Assembly (NCBI GenBank): GCA_017303335.1
Contig: JAFLBK010000001.1
Coordinates: 501,001-565,000 of the forward strand
Source of the DNA: Chitinophagales bacterium
GTDB taxonomy: Bacteria; Bacteroidota; Bacteroidia; Chitinophagales; Chitinophagaceae
Length of the DNA: 64,000 nucleotides
Direction: 5' to 3'
Position numbers and translations under genes: made by a program. Below, piece by piece: positions 1 through 8,341 of this stretch. Position 1 is the stretch's first letter, and every line of letters starts with the position of its first letter. The notes beneath the pieces were generated by a model. It was not told the DNA's origin. It did not search any database and saw only the letters and a program-made list of their open reading frames with translations.

Positions 1-246
1 TTTCTTGTTCCGCACCATATAGATAATCTGCAGGATCACCGCAACCCAGGCCGCTGCCCAGATGATCTCGGGATTGCGGATCGATGTAAACCGGATCATG
101 GCAAAATGCCCGACGGAACAAAAGAGAATGATCCAGCCCCATAAGAGGTAAAGGAATCCATTTTCGGTGACACGGTTCCGTGCCTGGTTGATCATCTGGT
201 CGATGAGCGCCAGGCTGTCTTTGGGCGAAAAATTTTCTGGTTGCAT
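1..246 (-). CDS. Truncated membrane protein, function unknown
   Basis: The gene starts at the ATG whose complement is at 244-246 and runs off the left edge, so only the first 82 residues are visible. An N-terminal stretch rich in polar residues (MQPENFSPKDSLALIDQMINQ) is followed by two hydrophobic segments, around residues 30-50 and 62-77, so this is an integral membrane protein. It lies 55 bases downstream of a secreted TPR-like gene on the same strand and probably belongs to that operon. I do not recognise the family; similar small membrane proteins accompany 2TM-type genes in Bacteroidota. The role is unknown. Confidence 0.7.
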   Translation of the reverse strand, partial: MQPENFSPKDSLALIDQMINQARNRVTENGFLYLLWGWIILFCSVGHFAMIRFTSIRNPEIIWAAAWVAVILQIIYMVRNKK

Positions 247-301
247 AAAGGCGGTTTTAAAAGAAATACCGGAGCAGCCCCATGCCGCTCCGGCAAAGCG
301 G

Positions 302-943
302 TTATTTACATTCACCAAGCAATAGCTCCACCCGTTGCTTTCCCCAGTTGGGATGCAGCTCGCTGGCAGGCTTGAAGGCATTGTACTTATCCAGTGAAGC
401 CTGCAGCACCGGCTTGGCCGTAGCGCAACCGCCTCCGAATTGTTCCGGCGTATACTTAAGTCCCTGTCCTTTCAGATATTCGGGACGCGGGTTATTGGGA
501 TCCTGTTTCATAGCCGCATCCAGGTGCAGGTTGATCTCGGCGCCGTATTCCATATAGCGCTGCATCGGGTTTACCATCATGTGGCTGCTGGCGATCATAC
601 TTTTCACGCAACTGATCTCGGAATTATCCGGGCTCAGCGAATCGGCTTTATCGATCAGCAGGGTTGCCTTATCGGCAATGGCATCGATCTTCGACTTATC
701 CTGTTCCATGTACGCGTAGTTTACCTGGCACAAGGCCGCGTAGTAATACGGGAGCCATTGGTTTTTCTCGGCGTTGGCGATACGTTCGAAATTATTGGCC
801 AGCGAAAGCAGGTTCGCCGGGTTTCTGAAACTTGTATCGATAGCGGCGATATTGTTCTTCATAGCAGCCATGTATCGCTCACTTTGTGCAGATACAGCGG
901 TGGCGGCATATAAGAAGGCGACGGCAAGAATGATCTTTTTCAT
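302..943 (-). CDS. Secreted TPR-like hypothetical protein
   Basis: 213 residues. A clear signal peptide (residues 1-19, ending AVSAQ) points to export to the periplasm. The mature protein is helical, with repeated A/L/Y spacing (for example LPYYYAALCQVNYAYM and AEINLHLDAAMKQDPNNP) typical of tetratricopeptide-like repeats. No enzymatic motif is visible. It starts 20 bases after the 2TM gene stop and is followed by a membrane protein, so the three genes are probably one transcript, perhaps also with the TonB receptor upstream. A scaffolding or envelope-maintenance role would be a guess from the fold only. Confidence 0.75.
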   Translation of the reverse strand: MKKIILAVAFLYAATAVSAQSERYMAAMKNNIAAIDTSFRNPANLLSLANNFERIANAEKNQWLPYYYAALCQVNYAYMEQDKSKIDAIADKATLLIDKADSLSPDNSEISCVKSMIASSHMMVNPMQRYMEYGAEINLHLDAAMKQDPNNPRPEYLKGQGLKYTPEQFGGGCATAKPVLQASLDKYNAFKPASELHPNWGKQRVELLLGECK

Positions 944-963
944 TGGTTGGTATGTTTAACTGT

Positions 964-1269
964 TTATTTCCTGTTTTTTAATTTTTCATATTCCCGTTCG
1001 GCCGAGTTGGCGAAGGGAAAAATATAGGCGCCGGCAAAATGAAAAGCCAGCCCGATACCCCAGCCCAGCATGGGCCATACCGGCCAGGGTACAGCATGCC
1101 GGTGACCGAAATCGATCTCCGGGCGGTCGGAAGAGAAATACCAAAGCGCCCAGAAAAAAGCGTTCACAATGATGTACGACACCAGGTGGCCGCGAAAACT
1201 TGTTCTCTTTTTGGCGATTTCCCAGAGAACAGGATCTTTTCCTTCCGGAGTGGGTTGATTGTCTGACAT
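964..1269 (-). CDS. 2TM domain-containing protein
   Basis: 101 residues. Layout matches the Bacteroidota 2TM domain: a short charged N-terminus containing an A-x-K-R motif, a first membrane helix (about 29-45, LVSYIIVNAFFWALWYF), a Trp/Pro-rich turn (PWPVWPMLGWGIGLAFHF) leading into the second helix, and a charged tail with EREYEKLKNRK. The family is of unknown function and often sits beside LytTR regulators or small membrane proteins; here the neighbours are a TonB receptor (32 bases upstream) and a TPR-like protein. Confidence 0.85.
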   Translation of the reverse strand: MSDNQPTPEGKDPVLWEIAKKRTSFRGHLVSYIIVNAFFWALWYFSSDRPEIDFGHRHAVPWPVWPMLGWGIGLAFHFAGAYIFPFANSAEREYEKLKNRK

Positions 1270-1301
1270 AACGAATGTGTTTATTGGTTAAAAATCTTGT
1301 T

Positions 1302-3563
1302 TTATAAATTGTTGTTGATGGCGTCCTGTGTTCTGTCTACGCCAAAGCTCAGGAAACAGCCGATGAAAATAAAGCGTTTCGACGGTGGCGTTACCGGTAC
1401 TTTGCGGCTTCCGTCGTTGCTGTAGTTATAGTTGAACACCTGGTTTTGTCCGAGTACATTATTCACGCCCAGTACCCAAACCGTAAACACTTTCGGATTC
1501 TTCTTCCCGAGCGCCGGCAGGTAGTTAACACTAAAGCTCATGCTGTTGTAATTGATGGTTTTGCCGGCATCGGTGATCACGTATTTGCTTTGCGCATTGT
1601 CGTACGCGATGCGGTAATAGGGCCTGCCGGTTGCAAAACTATAGCTGAGGTTGAACCCGGTCTTCCAGGGCACCACGAAGCGCTTCACCACCAGGGATGC
1701 GGTATGATTGGCCGCAAAAGATGGCGTGATGGCGTAGGGATAATTCAGGTAATCCCGTTTGGTATCGAGGTACGAGTAGGATATCCAGTAATCCACGTCT
1801 TTGAATGTCTTCCGGTCTCTCCAGAAAAGTTCAACGCCCTTGGCATCCCCGAAACCATTGTTACTGCTGGCTGCTTCCTGTCCGCCCAACGACACCGTGG
1901 TCTTGTACAGGTCGCTGTACTTTTTGTAGAACGCCTCCACACGGAAAGTACGCTGGCTGGTCAGTTTCTGGTATTGCAGGATATAATGCGCTGCCCGGGA
2001 ATAATCCAGGCTGGCCAGGGCCGGCAGGTATCTTCTTTCCGGGTTCTGGTAGAACAACCCGTAGGCAAAAGAGGCCTGGCTGTTGTCGGCGAATTTATAG
2101 GCGATGGAGGCACGTGGGGCCAGGTTCCATTTACCAACCAGGTCCGAATGCTCGAGCCGGCTGCCCAGTTTGGCTGCGAGGCTGTTCGTTATATATATAT
2201 CAGCTTCGGCGAATACCGATACCAGGTTATCCTTTACGGTACCCGGAAACCGGGTGCCATCGTACAGGATATAGGTGGATTTTTCCTTGCTGTAGAAATA
2301 GTCGCTACCGAAACGGATCGTGTTAAGCCCGTTGAGTTTTTTCTCGGCCACGGCCCGTGCCTGCGCATACAAGGCCCGGTTCTGCACCTGGAAATTCTTG
2401 AATGCGTAGAAGATGGGGGTTGTGATCAGGGTCTTGTTGTTGGAAGCATCCTGCAGTTCATTCAGGATATCGTCTTTATTGGTGCTGAAACTGATGCCCG
2501 CATTGAGACGCCAGCCATTGCCCAGGTTATCCCGCCAGTTGATGTTCTGGTAGGTATTGAGGTTGTTGATGGAAAACGCGTCTTTCAGGACCGCCGAGTC
2601 GATATCGGGATTGCGGAAAGCCGTCTTGTTACTGCTGATATAGCCGTAGTATTTGATCATACCGCCGCTTTTTGTTTTGATGCGGAAGTTGGCGTCGCCC
2701 TGGTGATACTCCGGTATGGTATAGAAATCCTGTTTGTATTTATTGAACTTGAACGCGAGCCAGAGGTTGGTATAATTGTATGAGATACCCCAGGAGGCCT
2801 TTTTGTTCTTTGCCAGTTTCTGGATGCCGCCTCCGAGTCCAACCACCGATATAGCAAGATCGGCCTCGGTTCTGTCGGGCAGGTCCTTGCTTTCGAGTAT
2901 CAGGGCCGAGGAAAGCGCCTGGCCATACAAGGCGGAATAACCGCCCGAACTGAAGATGGTTCCCTTAAACAGGAAAGGATTGAATCGTCCCCGGGTGGCA
3001 ATGCCCGGCGTGCTGCTGTAAAAGAAATTGTTCACGAGGTTTCCATCCATATATATCTTACTCTCGGTTGCCGAGCCGCCCCGGACGAACAACCCCTCGC
3101 TTTCACCTACCTGCTGGGTGCCGGGCAGGGTTTTAAAGGCGCTGGTGACATCGCCGTTTGCGCTGGGCGTGGTAACAATGTCGATCGCGTTCAAAACGGC
3201 TCCCTTATTCTTATCACTCGCCACGAAGGAACCGGCCGAGATCACTACAGCTTTCAGCTCCGTTACCAGTTCTTTCATACTTATATTAACAAGAAGTTCC
3301 GCTGAACCCAGGGTAACCTCCTGCGAAAAAGGGCGATACCCCACAATAGAAGCCTCGATGATCTGTTTTCCCTTTTCGGCAGACGTAAAACTGAAGTTTC
3401 CCAGCGAATCGGAGGTGGCGCCGTCATAACTACTCTTTAAGGTGATACTAACCCCAGCCACAGGATTGCCCCTATTGTCGGTAATCTTACCCAAGACCCG
3501 GGTTTGTGCCCCCAGTTTCAACCCGGTAAATAATGTAAGCAGTAAGAGAGCCCTTTTCATCAT
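1302..3563 (-). CDS. TonB-dependent outer membrane receptor
   Basis: 753 residues. Signal peptide at 1-19 (LFTGLKLGAQ), a carboxypeptidase-regulatory-like beta-sandwich at about 20-100 (VLGKITDNRGNPVAGVSI), a plug domain at about 110-230 (FVRGGSATESKIYMDG, GYSALYGQALSSALILESK) and a 22-strand-type barrel with many aromatic-ended strands to the C-terminus. It should import a ligand across the outer membrane using TonB energy. No SusD-like lipoprotein is adjacent, so it is not a glycan SUS pair; the substrate cannot be read from context. A full consensus promoter lies just upstream (3577-3608). The first of two tandem ATGs (MMKR) was taken as start; the second, at 3560, is equally possible. Confidence 0.92.
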   Translation of the reverse strand: MMKRALLLLTLFTGLKLGAQTRVLGKITDNRGNPVAGVSITLKSSYDGATSDSLGNFSFTSAEKGKQIIEASIVGYRPFSQEVTLGSAELLVNISMKELVTELKAVVISAGSFVASDKNKGAVLNAIDIVTTPSANGDVTSAFKTLPGTQQVGESEGLFVRGGSATESKIYMDGNLVNNFFYSSTPGIATRGRFNPFLFKGTIFSSGGYSALYGQALSSALILESKDLPDRTEADLAISVVGLGGGIQKLAKNKKASWGISYNYTNLWLAFKFNKYKQDFYTIPEYHQGDANFRIKTKSGGMIKYYGYISSNKTAFRNPDIDSAVLKDAFSINNLNTYQNINWRDNLGNGWRLNAGISFSTNKDDILNELQDASNNKTLITTPIFYAFKNFQVQNRALYAQARAVAEKKLNGLNTIRFGSDYFYSKEKSTYILYDGTRFPGTVKDNLVSVFAEADIYITNSLAAKLGSRLEHSDLVGKWNLAPRASIAYKFADNSQASFAYGLFYQNPERRYLPALASLDYSRAAHYILQYQKLTSQRTFRVEAFYKKYSDLYKTTVSLGGQEAASSNNGFGDAKGVELFWRDRKTFKDVDYWISYSYLDTKRDYLNYPYAITPSFAANHTASLVVKRFVVPWKTGFNLSYSFATGRPYYRIAYDNAQSKYVITDAGKTINYNSMSFSVNYLPALGKKNPKVFTVWVLGVNNVLGQNQVFNYNYSNDGSRKVPVTPPSKRFIFIGCFLSFGVDRTQDAINNNL

Positions 3564-3576
3564 TCAGAATTTGACA

Positions 3577-3608
3577 CAAACGTAAAGTAGTTTATATTGT
3601 AAACCAAA
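3577..3608 (-). promoter_or_regulatory. Consensus Bacteroidota promoter for TonB receptor
   Basis: On the minus strand the sequence reads TTTG, 20 bases, then TACGTTTG, matching the Bacteroidota sigma-ABfr pattern TTTG-N19/21-TAnnTTTG exactly. The -7 box (complement of 3577-3584) ends 13 bases before the first ATG of the receptor. Confidence 0.8.
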
Positions 3609-3829
3609 TATTCTGACATGATTTTTTTTCTGGCCTGCTTATAAAGGCGGGTGTAACGCCTGGGTAAAAAGCAATTAAAATAATGAAAATCAATCGGTTG
3701 AAGTGATGACACCGGGCGCCTCCCCGGGGCCTGTACGGGTCTCCAATTTATCAACATCGGCCAAAATTTATTTTTTTATGTGGCCGCAATTTGTAATTTA
3801 GCAACAGAATTTAATGGGTTAGTAAGTAC

Positions 3830-3858
3830 AAAGGGTCAGCAGAAATGTTGACCCTTTT
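3830..3858 (+). terminator. Terminator-like hairpin upstream of radA
   Basis: AAAGGGTCA (3830-3838) pairs perfectly with TGACCCTTT (3849-3857) around a 10-base loop and is followed by a short T run. A weak -7 box (TAATTTAG, 3794-3801) lies 28 bases before it, so any transcript from there would end after about 50 nt unless it reads through into radA. Confidence 0.5.
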
Positions 3859-3997
3859 ACTTTTAAATCAGCCCGGTTTTTTTATTCGCCTCCCGAAATT
3901 TCCTGCACTTTTTTTTTCGTCAATCTTCCCAGGCTTCAACGACTTTTTTCTTCCGGCCGGCAGGGTGAATTGTTTTCTTCCGCATCGTTTTCCAGTT

Positions 3998-4005
3998 TAC
4001 ATTTA
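3998..4005 (+). promoter_or_regulatory. Probable radA -7 box, near-leaderless
   Basis: TACATTTA matches TAnnTTTG except for the last base and ends four bases (CGCC) before the radA ATG. The same four-base spacing is seen at 6262 and 40038, which supports ATG 4010 as the start and a transcript with almost no leader. Confidence 0.5.
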
Positions 4006-4009
4006 CGCC

Positions 4010-5389
4010 ATGAGCAAAACCCGATCGGCTTTTTTTTGCCAGAACTGCGGATATGAAAGCGCCAAGTGGTTGGGCAAATGCCCTTCCTGCAATAACTGGA
4101 ATACGTTTGTGGAAGAGATCCTGGTAAAAGGATCGGATAAAAAAGAAAAGGATCCCTGGCAGGATTATAATGGTACCAGCAAAGCAAAGACCATCGCCAT
4201 CACGGATGTAAGCAGTGCCGAAGAAGTACGGATCACCACCACCGACGCGGAACTGAACCGGGTACTGGGCGGCGGCATCGTACTCGGAAGCATCGTGCTG
4301 GTTGCCGGCGAACCGGGTATCGGAAAATCAACCTTGTTTTTGCAAAACGGTTTACTGCTGAACAACATCACCACCTTATATATAAGCGGCGAAGAAAGCG
4401 AACAGCAGATCAAGATGCGGGCCGACAGGCTGGGCATCAAAAACGAACAGTTCTACCTGCTCACCGAAATCAATACCCAAACCATCTTCCAGGAGATCAG
4501 GAAACTGAAACCCCAGTTGGTGATCGTTGATTCGATACAGACCCTGCAATCACCCTACGTGGAAAGCAGTCCGGGCAGCATCAGCCAGATCCGGGAAACA
4601 GCCGCCGAACTGCAGCGCTTCGCCAAAGAAACCAATACCCCGGTATTCCTGATCGGCCACATCACCAAAGACGGAACGATCGCAGGCCCCAAGATACTCG
4701 AGCACATGGTGGATACGGTATTGCAATTTGAAGGCGACCGTCATTATACCTACCGGATCCTCCGTACGCTCAAAAACCGCTTCGGCTCCACGGCCGAGCT
4801 CGGCATCTATGAAATGACCGATACCGGCATGCGGGCTGTAAGCAATCCTTCCGAGATCCTCATCACCCAGAAAGAAGAACAACTCAGCGGCATCGCCATC
4901 GCGGCTACCATGGAAGGCTTACGCCCCCTGCTCATCGAAGGACAGGCACTCGTAACCCAAAGCGTATATGGCACGCCGCAACGAACTGTCAGCGGTTTCG
5001 ATCTGCGCCGCCTGCAGTTACTGCTGGCGGTGCTGGAAAAAAGGGGTGGATTCCATTTCGGGGTGAAAGATGTATTTATTAATATAGCTGGCGGACTCAA
5101 AGCCGAAGATCCCTCCATCGACCTTGCCATCGTAAGTGCCCTGCTGAGCAGCTATGAAGACATTCCCATCAACCAGAAATATTGTTTTGCCGGGGAAGTA
5201 GGACTGAGCGGCGAGATCCGCGCCGTGAACCGCATCGAGCAACGCATCGCGGAAGCAGAAAAACTCGGCTTTGAAAAGATCATTGTCAGCAAGTACAACC
5301 TTTCCCACAAACCGCCGGGCAAATCCAAATTCAATATTGAAGTGGTTCCCCTGGGCAAGGTGGAAGAATTATACCAGTACCTTTTTTAA
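4010..5389 (+). CDS. radA: DNA repair protein RadA
   Basis: 459 residues, normal family length. An N-terminal zinc finger has Cys10, Cys13, Cys24 and Cys27. Walker A is at 100-108 (GEPGIGKST), the RadA-specific KNRFG motif follows (LKNRFGSTAELGIYEM), and the last ~170 residues form a Lon-protease-like domain (AGGLKAEDPSIDLA). RadA is a RecA-like ATPase that processes recombination intermediates and promotes branch migration in the cytoplasm. The start at 4010 is preferred over the in-frame ATG at 3845 because the zinc finger normally begins about ten residues in. comF follows after 17 bases, suggesting a radA-comF transcript linking recombination with DNA uptake. Confidence 0.96.
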   Translation: MSKTRSAFFCQNCGYESAKWLGKCPSCNNWNTFVEEILVKGSDKKEKDPWQDYNGTSKAKTIAITDVSSAEEVRITTTDAELNRVLGGGIVLGSIVLVAGEPGIGKSTLFLQNGLLLNNITTLYISGEESEQQIKMRADRLGIKNEQFYLLTEINTQTIFQEIRKLKPQLVIVDSIQTLQSPYVESSPGSISQIRETAAELQRFAKETNTPVFLIGHITKDGTIAGPKILEHMVDTVLQFEGDRHYTYRILRTLKNRFGSTAELGIYEMTDTGMRAVSNPSEILITQKEEQLSGIAIAATMEGLRPLLIEGQALVTQSVYGTPQRTVSGFDLRRLQLLLAVLEKRGGFHFGVKDVFINIAGGLKAEDPSIDLAIVSALLSSYEDIPINQKYCFAGEVGLSGEIRAVNRIEQRIAEAEKLGFEKIIVSKYNLSHKPPGKSKFNIEVVPLGKVEELYQYLF

Positions 5390-5406
5390 ATACCCGCAGC
5401 AGGACC

Positions 5407-6111
5407 ATGCATCCTGTACTTGAACATATCATCAGCAGCGCCCTGCATGTTTTCTACCCGCATGTTTGTACCGGTTGCGGGAGCGACCTGCTTGGCGAAG
5501 ACAATCAGCTCTGCCTGCATTGCCAGCATGATTTACCCCACACCGGTTTCGCTGTCATCCCCGATAACCCGATCGAAAAACAGTTTTGGGGCAGAATTCC
5601 GCTCGAGGCCGGGCATAGCGAATTTTACTTCGCCAAGGAATTCCTCCTTCAGCACCTCATCCATCAGCTTAAATACAAAGGCAACCAGGATATCGGTAAA
5701 TACCTGGGCGAATTGACGGGCATGAGTTTAAGGAACAGCACCCGTTTTCAAACACTGGATGCCATCATCCCACTGCCCCTGTACCCCGAAAAGGAGCGCA
5801 AACGCGGCTATAACCAGGCAGCGGTTATCGCGGAAGGAATCTCTTCGGTATTGAGTATCCCGGTCATCTATGATGTTGTCATCCGCAGCCACGCCACCGA
5901 AACGCAAACCCGTAAACACCGAACCGAACGCTGGGAAAATGTGAGCCGGAGTTTCCGTATCACCGACCCCCAGCAACTGGCAGGTAAACATGTATTGCTG
6001 GTAGACGATGTGATTACCACCGGCGCCACGCTGGAGGCATGCGGACAGGTGATCCTTGAAACCCCCAGCAGTAAACTCAGCATCGCGACACTGGCTTATG
6101 CCCCGAAATAG
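5407..6111 (+). CDS. comF: ComF family phosphoribosyltransferase-like protein
   Basis: 234 residues. An N-terminal four-Cys zinc motif (CTGCGSDL, CLHCQHDL) is followed by a type I phosphoribosyltransferase fold with LIHQLKYKGNQ and the PRPP loop LLVDDVITTGATLEACG near the C-terminus. ComF proteins act in natural transformation, probably handling incoming single-stranded DNA at the membrane with PriA/ComFA partners; the exact reaction is not settled. It lies 17 bases after radA. The stop overlaps the start of a cluster of REP-like repeats at 6112-6182. Confidence 0.9.
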   Translation: MHPVLEHIISSALHVFYPHVCTGCGSDLLGEDNQLCLHCQHDLPHTGFAVIPDNPIEKQFWGRIPLEAGHSEFYFAKEFLLQHLIHQLKYKGNQDIGKYLGELTGMSLRNSTRFQTLDAIIPLPLYPEKERKRGYNQAAVIAEGISSVLSIPVIYDVVIRSHATETQTRKHRTERWENVSRSFRITDPQQLAGKHVLLVDDVITTGATLEACGQVILETPSSKLSIATLAYAPK

Positions 6112-6182
6112 TGCTGAGCGAAGTCGAAGCATGAGCGAAGTCGAAGCATGAACATACCCGGTGCCGAGCGGAGTCGAGGCAC
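6112..6182. repeat. Cluster of three REP-like units
   Basis: Three copies of TGAGCGAAGTCGAAGC: at 6115-6130, 6132-6147 and a diverged copy CGAGCGGAGTCGAGGC at 6165-6180. Copies 1 and 3 are flanked by complementary ends (TGCT/AGCA and GTGCC/GGCAC), so each can fold as a small hairpin. This matches a short dispersed palindromic repeat commonly seen in Bacteroidota spacers. It lies directly after comF and could protect or end its mRNA. Confidence 0.75.
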
Positions 6183-6261
6183 GAACACATAGCTAATAAT
6201 TGTAGCCTAGGCATTATCGAGCCAGGAAACTGGCCGAAGCGCCTCATACCGCAAATACCAC

Positions 6262-6269
6262 TAAATTTG
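6262..6269 (+). promoter_or_regulatory. -7 box TAAATTTG, near-leaderless
   Basis: An exact TAnnTTTG match ends four bases before ATG 6274. No good TTTG -33 box at the usual spacing was seen. Confidence 0.6.
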
Positions 6270-6273
6270 AATC

Positions 6274-7683
6274 ATGAAGCATTGGAAATTTCTGTTCGCC
6301 CTGCTGCTGGCCGGTTACTGTGTTTTCACCGTCTCCTGCAAGAAAGAGACTTTCATCAGCAGCCGCGACGCCCTGCTTCGTTTGAGTGCCGACAGTCTGA
6401 AATACGATACTGTTTTTACCACGATCGGCTCCATCACCAAATCCTTCAAGATCATCAATGAGAACAACCAGAAACTGCGGTTGGATAAAGTGAAGCTGAT
6501 GGGCGGCGCCGCTTCAGCCTATAAAATGAACGTCGACGGCATCGCTACCTATGAGGCCAGCAACATCGTGCTGGAAGCCTACGATAGTATTTATGTCTTT
6601 GTATCCGTGACCATCAACCCCAACGCCGGTAACCTGCCCTTCATCGTTAGCGACAGCATCCTGGTCAATTACAACGGCAACGACCGCTATGTACAACTGC
6701 AGGCCTTTGGGCAGAATGCCAACTTCCTGCGCAACCGCGTCATCACCGGCAATATCACCTGGACCAACAACCTGCCTTATGTCATTCTTGGAAGCATCCG
6801 CGTGGATACCAACGCCTCGCTCACGATACAACCCGGCTGCCGGATCTATTCGCATGCCGACGCACCGTTCATTGTTGATGGCACCCTGCTTGTCAACGGC
6901 ACTGTAACCAACAACGTTGTGTTCACCGGCGACCGGCTCGACGATCCGTACAAAGACCTGCCTGCCTCCTGGCCCGGTATCTACTTCCGGGGTAACAGCG
7001 TCAACAACCGGCTGAGCTTCGCCACCGTAAAGAACGCCTACCAGGCCATCGTTACCGAAAAGCCTTCGCTTAACGCCAACCCAAAACTAATCCTCCAGCA
7101 ATGCATCATCGATAACGCCTATGATGCCGGCATTGTATCCGTAAACAGCAGCATACAGGCCGACAACAGCCTGGTAAGCAATTGCGGGAATAACATCGTG
7201 CTCAGTTATGGCGGCGTCTACAATTTTACACACTGTACGGTAGCTGCGTTCTCTACCAATTACATACTTCACAAAAACCCGGTACTCAACGTAAGTAATT
7301 TCGCCTTCCAGAATGGATCGCTTGTGAGCAGCAGCCTCAACGCGGTTTTCCGTAACAATATCTTTTGGGGCGACCAGGGCCTGGTCGGCAATGAAGTGAT
7401 CGTAAACAAACAAGGGGCTAACCCCTTCTCGGTAGTATTTGAAAAGAACCTTTACCGTGTACTAGACGATCCTGCCAACAGCACCCTTACATCGAATATA
7501 AAAAACCAGAATCCTTCTTTCGACAGCGTGGATGTTGCCAAACGCATTTTCGACTTCCGCATCACCAAAAACAGCGGGGCCCCGGGTATCAATGCCGGTG
7601 TGGTTACGGGTTTCCCAAAAGACCTCGACGACAAGAACCGGAACGTGGGCGGTCCCGACCTGGGCTGTTATGAAAAACAATAA
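6274..7683 (+). CDS. Lipoprotein with parallel beta-helix repeats
   Basis: 469 residues. A lipobox (VFTVSC, Cys at about residue 22) makes it an envelope lipoprotein. The first ~150 residues form a beta-rich domain; residues ~160-430 show right-handed parallel beta-helix repeats (LTIQPGCRIYSHADAPFIVDGTLL style turns, then runs of VVFTGD, NAYDAGIVSVNSS, VFRNNIFWGD). The tail, ending GGPDLGCYEKQ, is the choice-of-anchor-Q-type ending often seen in such proteins. No catalytic residues can be assigned; family members bind or act on polysaccharides or serve as surface structural proteins. A single gene with its own promoter. Confidence 0.8.
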   Translation: MKHWKFLFALLLAGYCVFTVSCKKETFISSRDALLRLSADSLKYDTVFTTIGSITKSFKIINENNQKLRLDKVKLMGGAASAYKMNVDGIATYEASNIVLEAYDSIYVFVSVTINPNAGNLPFIVSDSILVNYNGNDRYVQLQAFGQNANFLRNRVITGNITWTNNLPYVILGSIRVDTNASLTIQPGCRIYSHADAPFIVDGTLLVNGTVTNNVVFTGDRLDDPYKDLPASWPGIYFRGNSVNNRLSFATVKNAYQAIVTEKPSLNANPKLILQQCIIDNAYDAGIVSVNSSIQADNSLVSNCGNNIVLSYGGVYNFTHCTVAAFSTNYILHKNPVLNVSNFAFQNGSLVSSSLNAVFRNNIFWGDQGLVGNEVIVNKQGANPFSVVFEKNLYRVLDDPANSTLTSNIKNQNPSFDSVDVAKRIFDFRITKNSGAPGINAGVVTGFPKDLDDKNRNVGGPDLGCYEKQ

Positions 7684-7800
7684 CCACTCGTCATTTGCCT
7701 TTTCTGCATAAGGGAGGAATACCTATTTTTACCATCCCTTTTCAACCCGCCTGGTCTGAACAAAAGCATTTCTCATTCGTTATCTTAAAAAAATAGTATC

Positions 7801-8337
7801 ATGAAATTACTGGCCATTACGATCGCCTTCCTTTTTGCAGGCATGAAACCCGCCACAGTAGCTCCTGCCAAATCGATCTATGACTTCAAGGTAGAATCAC
7901 TCGACGGGGGCACCATCGATTTTTCCAGGTTCAAAGGAAAAAAGATCCTCATCGTAAATACCGCCAGCAAATGCGGCTATACGCCCCAATACGAAGACCT
8001 GCAAAAACTTTACGAAGCCTACAAAGACAAACTGGTGATCGTGGGTTTCCCGGCCAATAATTTCGGCGGACAGGAACCCGGCAGCAACGGAGAGATCAAG
8101 GAATTCTGCAAGAAGAATTATGGCGTAACCTTTCCCATGGCCGCCAAGGTATCCGTGAAAGGCGACGATATTGCTCCCATCTATAAATGGCTTTGCAGCA
8201 AGGCCGAAAACGGTGTCATGGATGCAGAGATCAAGTGGAACTTCGGCAAATTCCTGCTCGACGAAAAAGGAAACCTCATCGCTTACTTCCCCAGCAAGGT
8301 TAAACCCATGGATGCCGAGATTACCAGCAAACTCTGA
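7801..8337 (+). CDS. Glutathione peroxidase family protein, copy 1
   Basis: 178 residues. Thioredoxin-fold peroxidase with the catalytic Cys in TASKCGYTPQYEDL (Cys, not selenocysteine), Gln in GGQEPGS, and Trp-Asn in KWNFGKFLLD, so the catalytic tetrad is complete. A hydrophobic N-terminus (MKLLAITIAFLFAG) suggests export. Bacterial Cys-type enzymes usually reduce peroxides with thioredoxin. The paralogue starts four bases after this stop. Confidence 0.92.
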   Translation: MKLLAITIAFLFAGMKPATVAPAKSIYDFKVESLDGGTIDFSRFKGKKILIVNTASKCGYTPQYEDLQKLYEAYKDKLVIVGFPANNFGGQEPGSNGEIKEFCKKNYGVTFPMAAKVSVKGDDIAPIYKWLCSKAENGVMDAEIKWNFGKFLLDEKGNLIAYFPSKVKPMDAEITSKL

Positions 8338-8341
8338 CCAC

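Larger units (their letters stand above)
3564..4009. other. 446-base intergenic region between divergent tonB receptor and radA
   Basis: This is the only gap longer than 300 bases. It holds the receptor promoter at its left end, two short GC-rich inverted repeats (AGGCG/CGCCT near 3652-3668 and CCGGG/CCCGG near 3712-3729), a terminator-like hairpin at 3830-3858 and a probable radA -7 box at 3998-4005. No convincing ORF: a 55-codon in-frame extension of radA from 3845 would add a hydrophobic leader to a cytosolic protein and was rejected. Confidence 0.6.

Noticed and set aside
1446..2783. Long plus-strand ORF (445 codons) opposite the TonB receptor
   Set aside because: Antisense shadow of a clear barrel gene, with no domain, start signal or promoter. 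The same applies to long antisense ORFs at 28327-29421, 41633-42661 and 58706-59686.
1302..3563. SusC-type glycan utilisation locus
   Set aside because: No SusD-like lipoprotein or glycoside hydrolase next to the receptor; the neighbours are small membrane and TPR-like proteins.
3640..3740. Riboswitch or structured RNA in the tonB receptor-radA spacer
   Set aside because: Two short GC-rich stems are present but no known riboswitch core could be recognised.
3845..4009. 55-codon N-terminal extension of radA
   Set aside because: Hydrophobic and Phe-rich, not expected before the RadA zinc finger; a probable -7 box sits just before ATG 4010.
7710..7743. Terminator after the beta-helix lipoprotein gene
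   Set aside because: AAGGGA and TCCCTT can pair but enclose 19 bases with mismatches and only four T follow; too weak to list.
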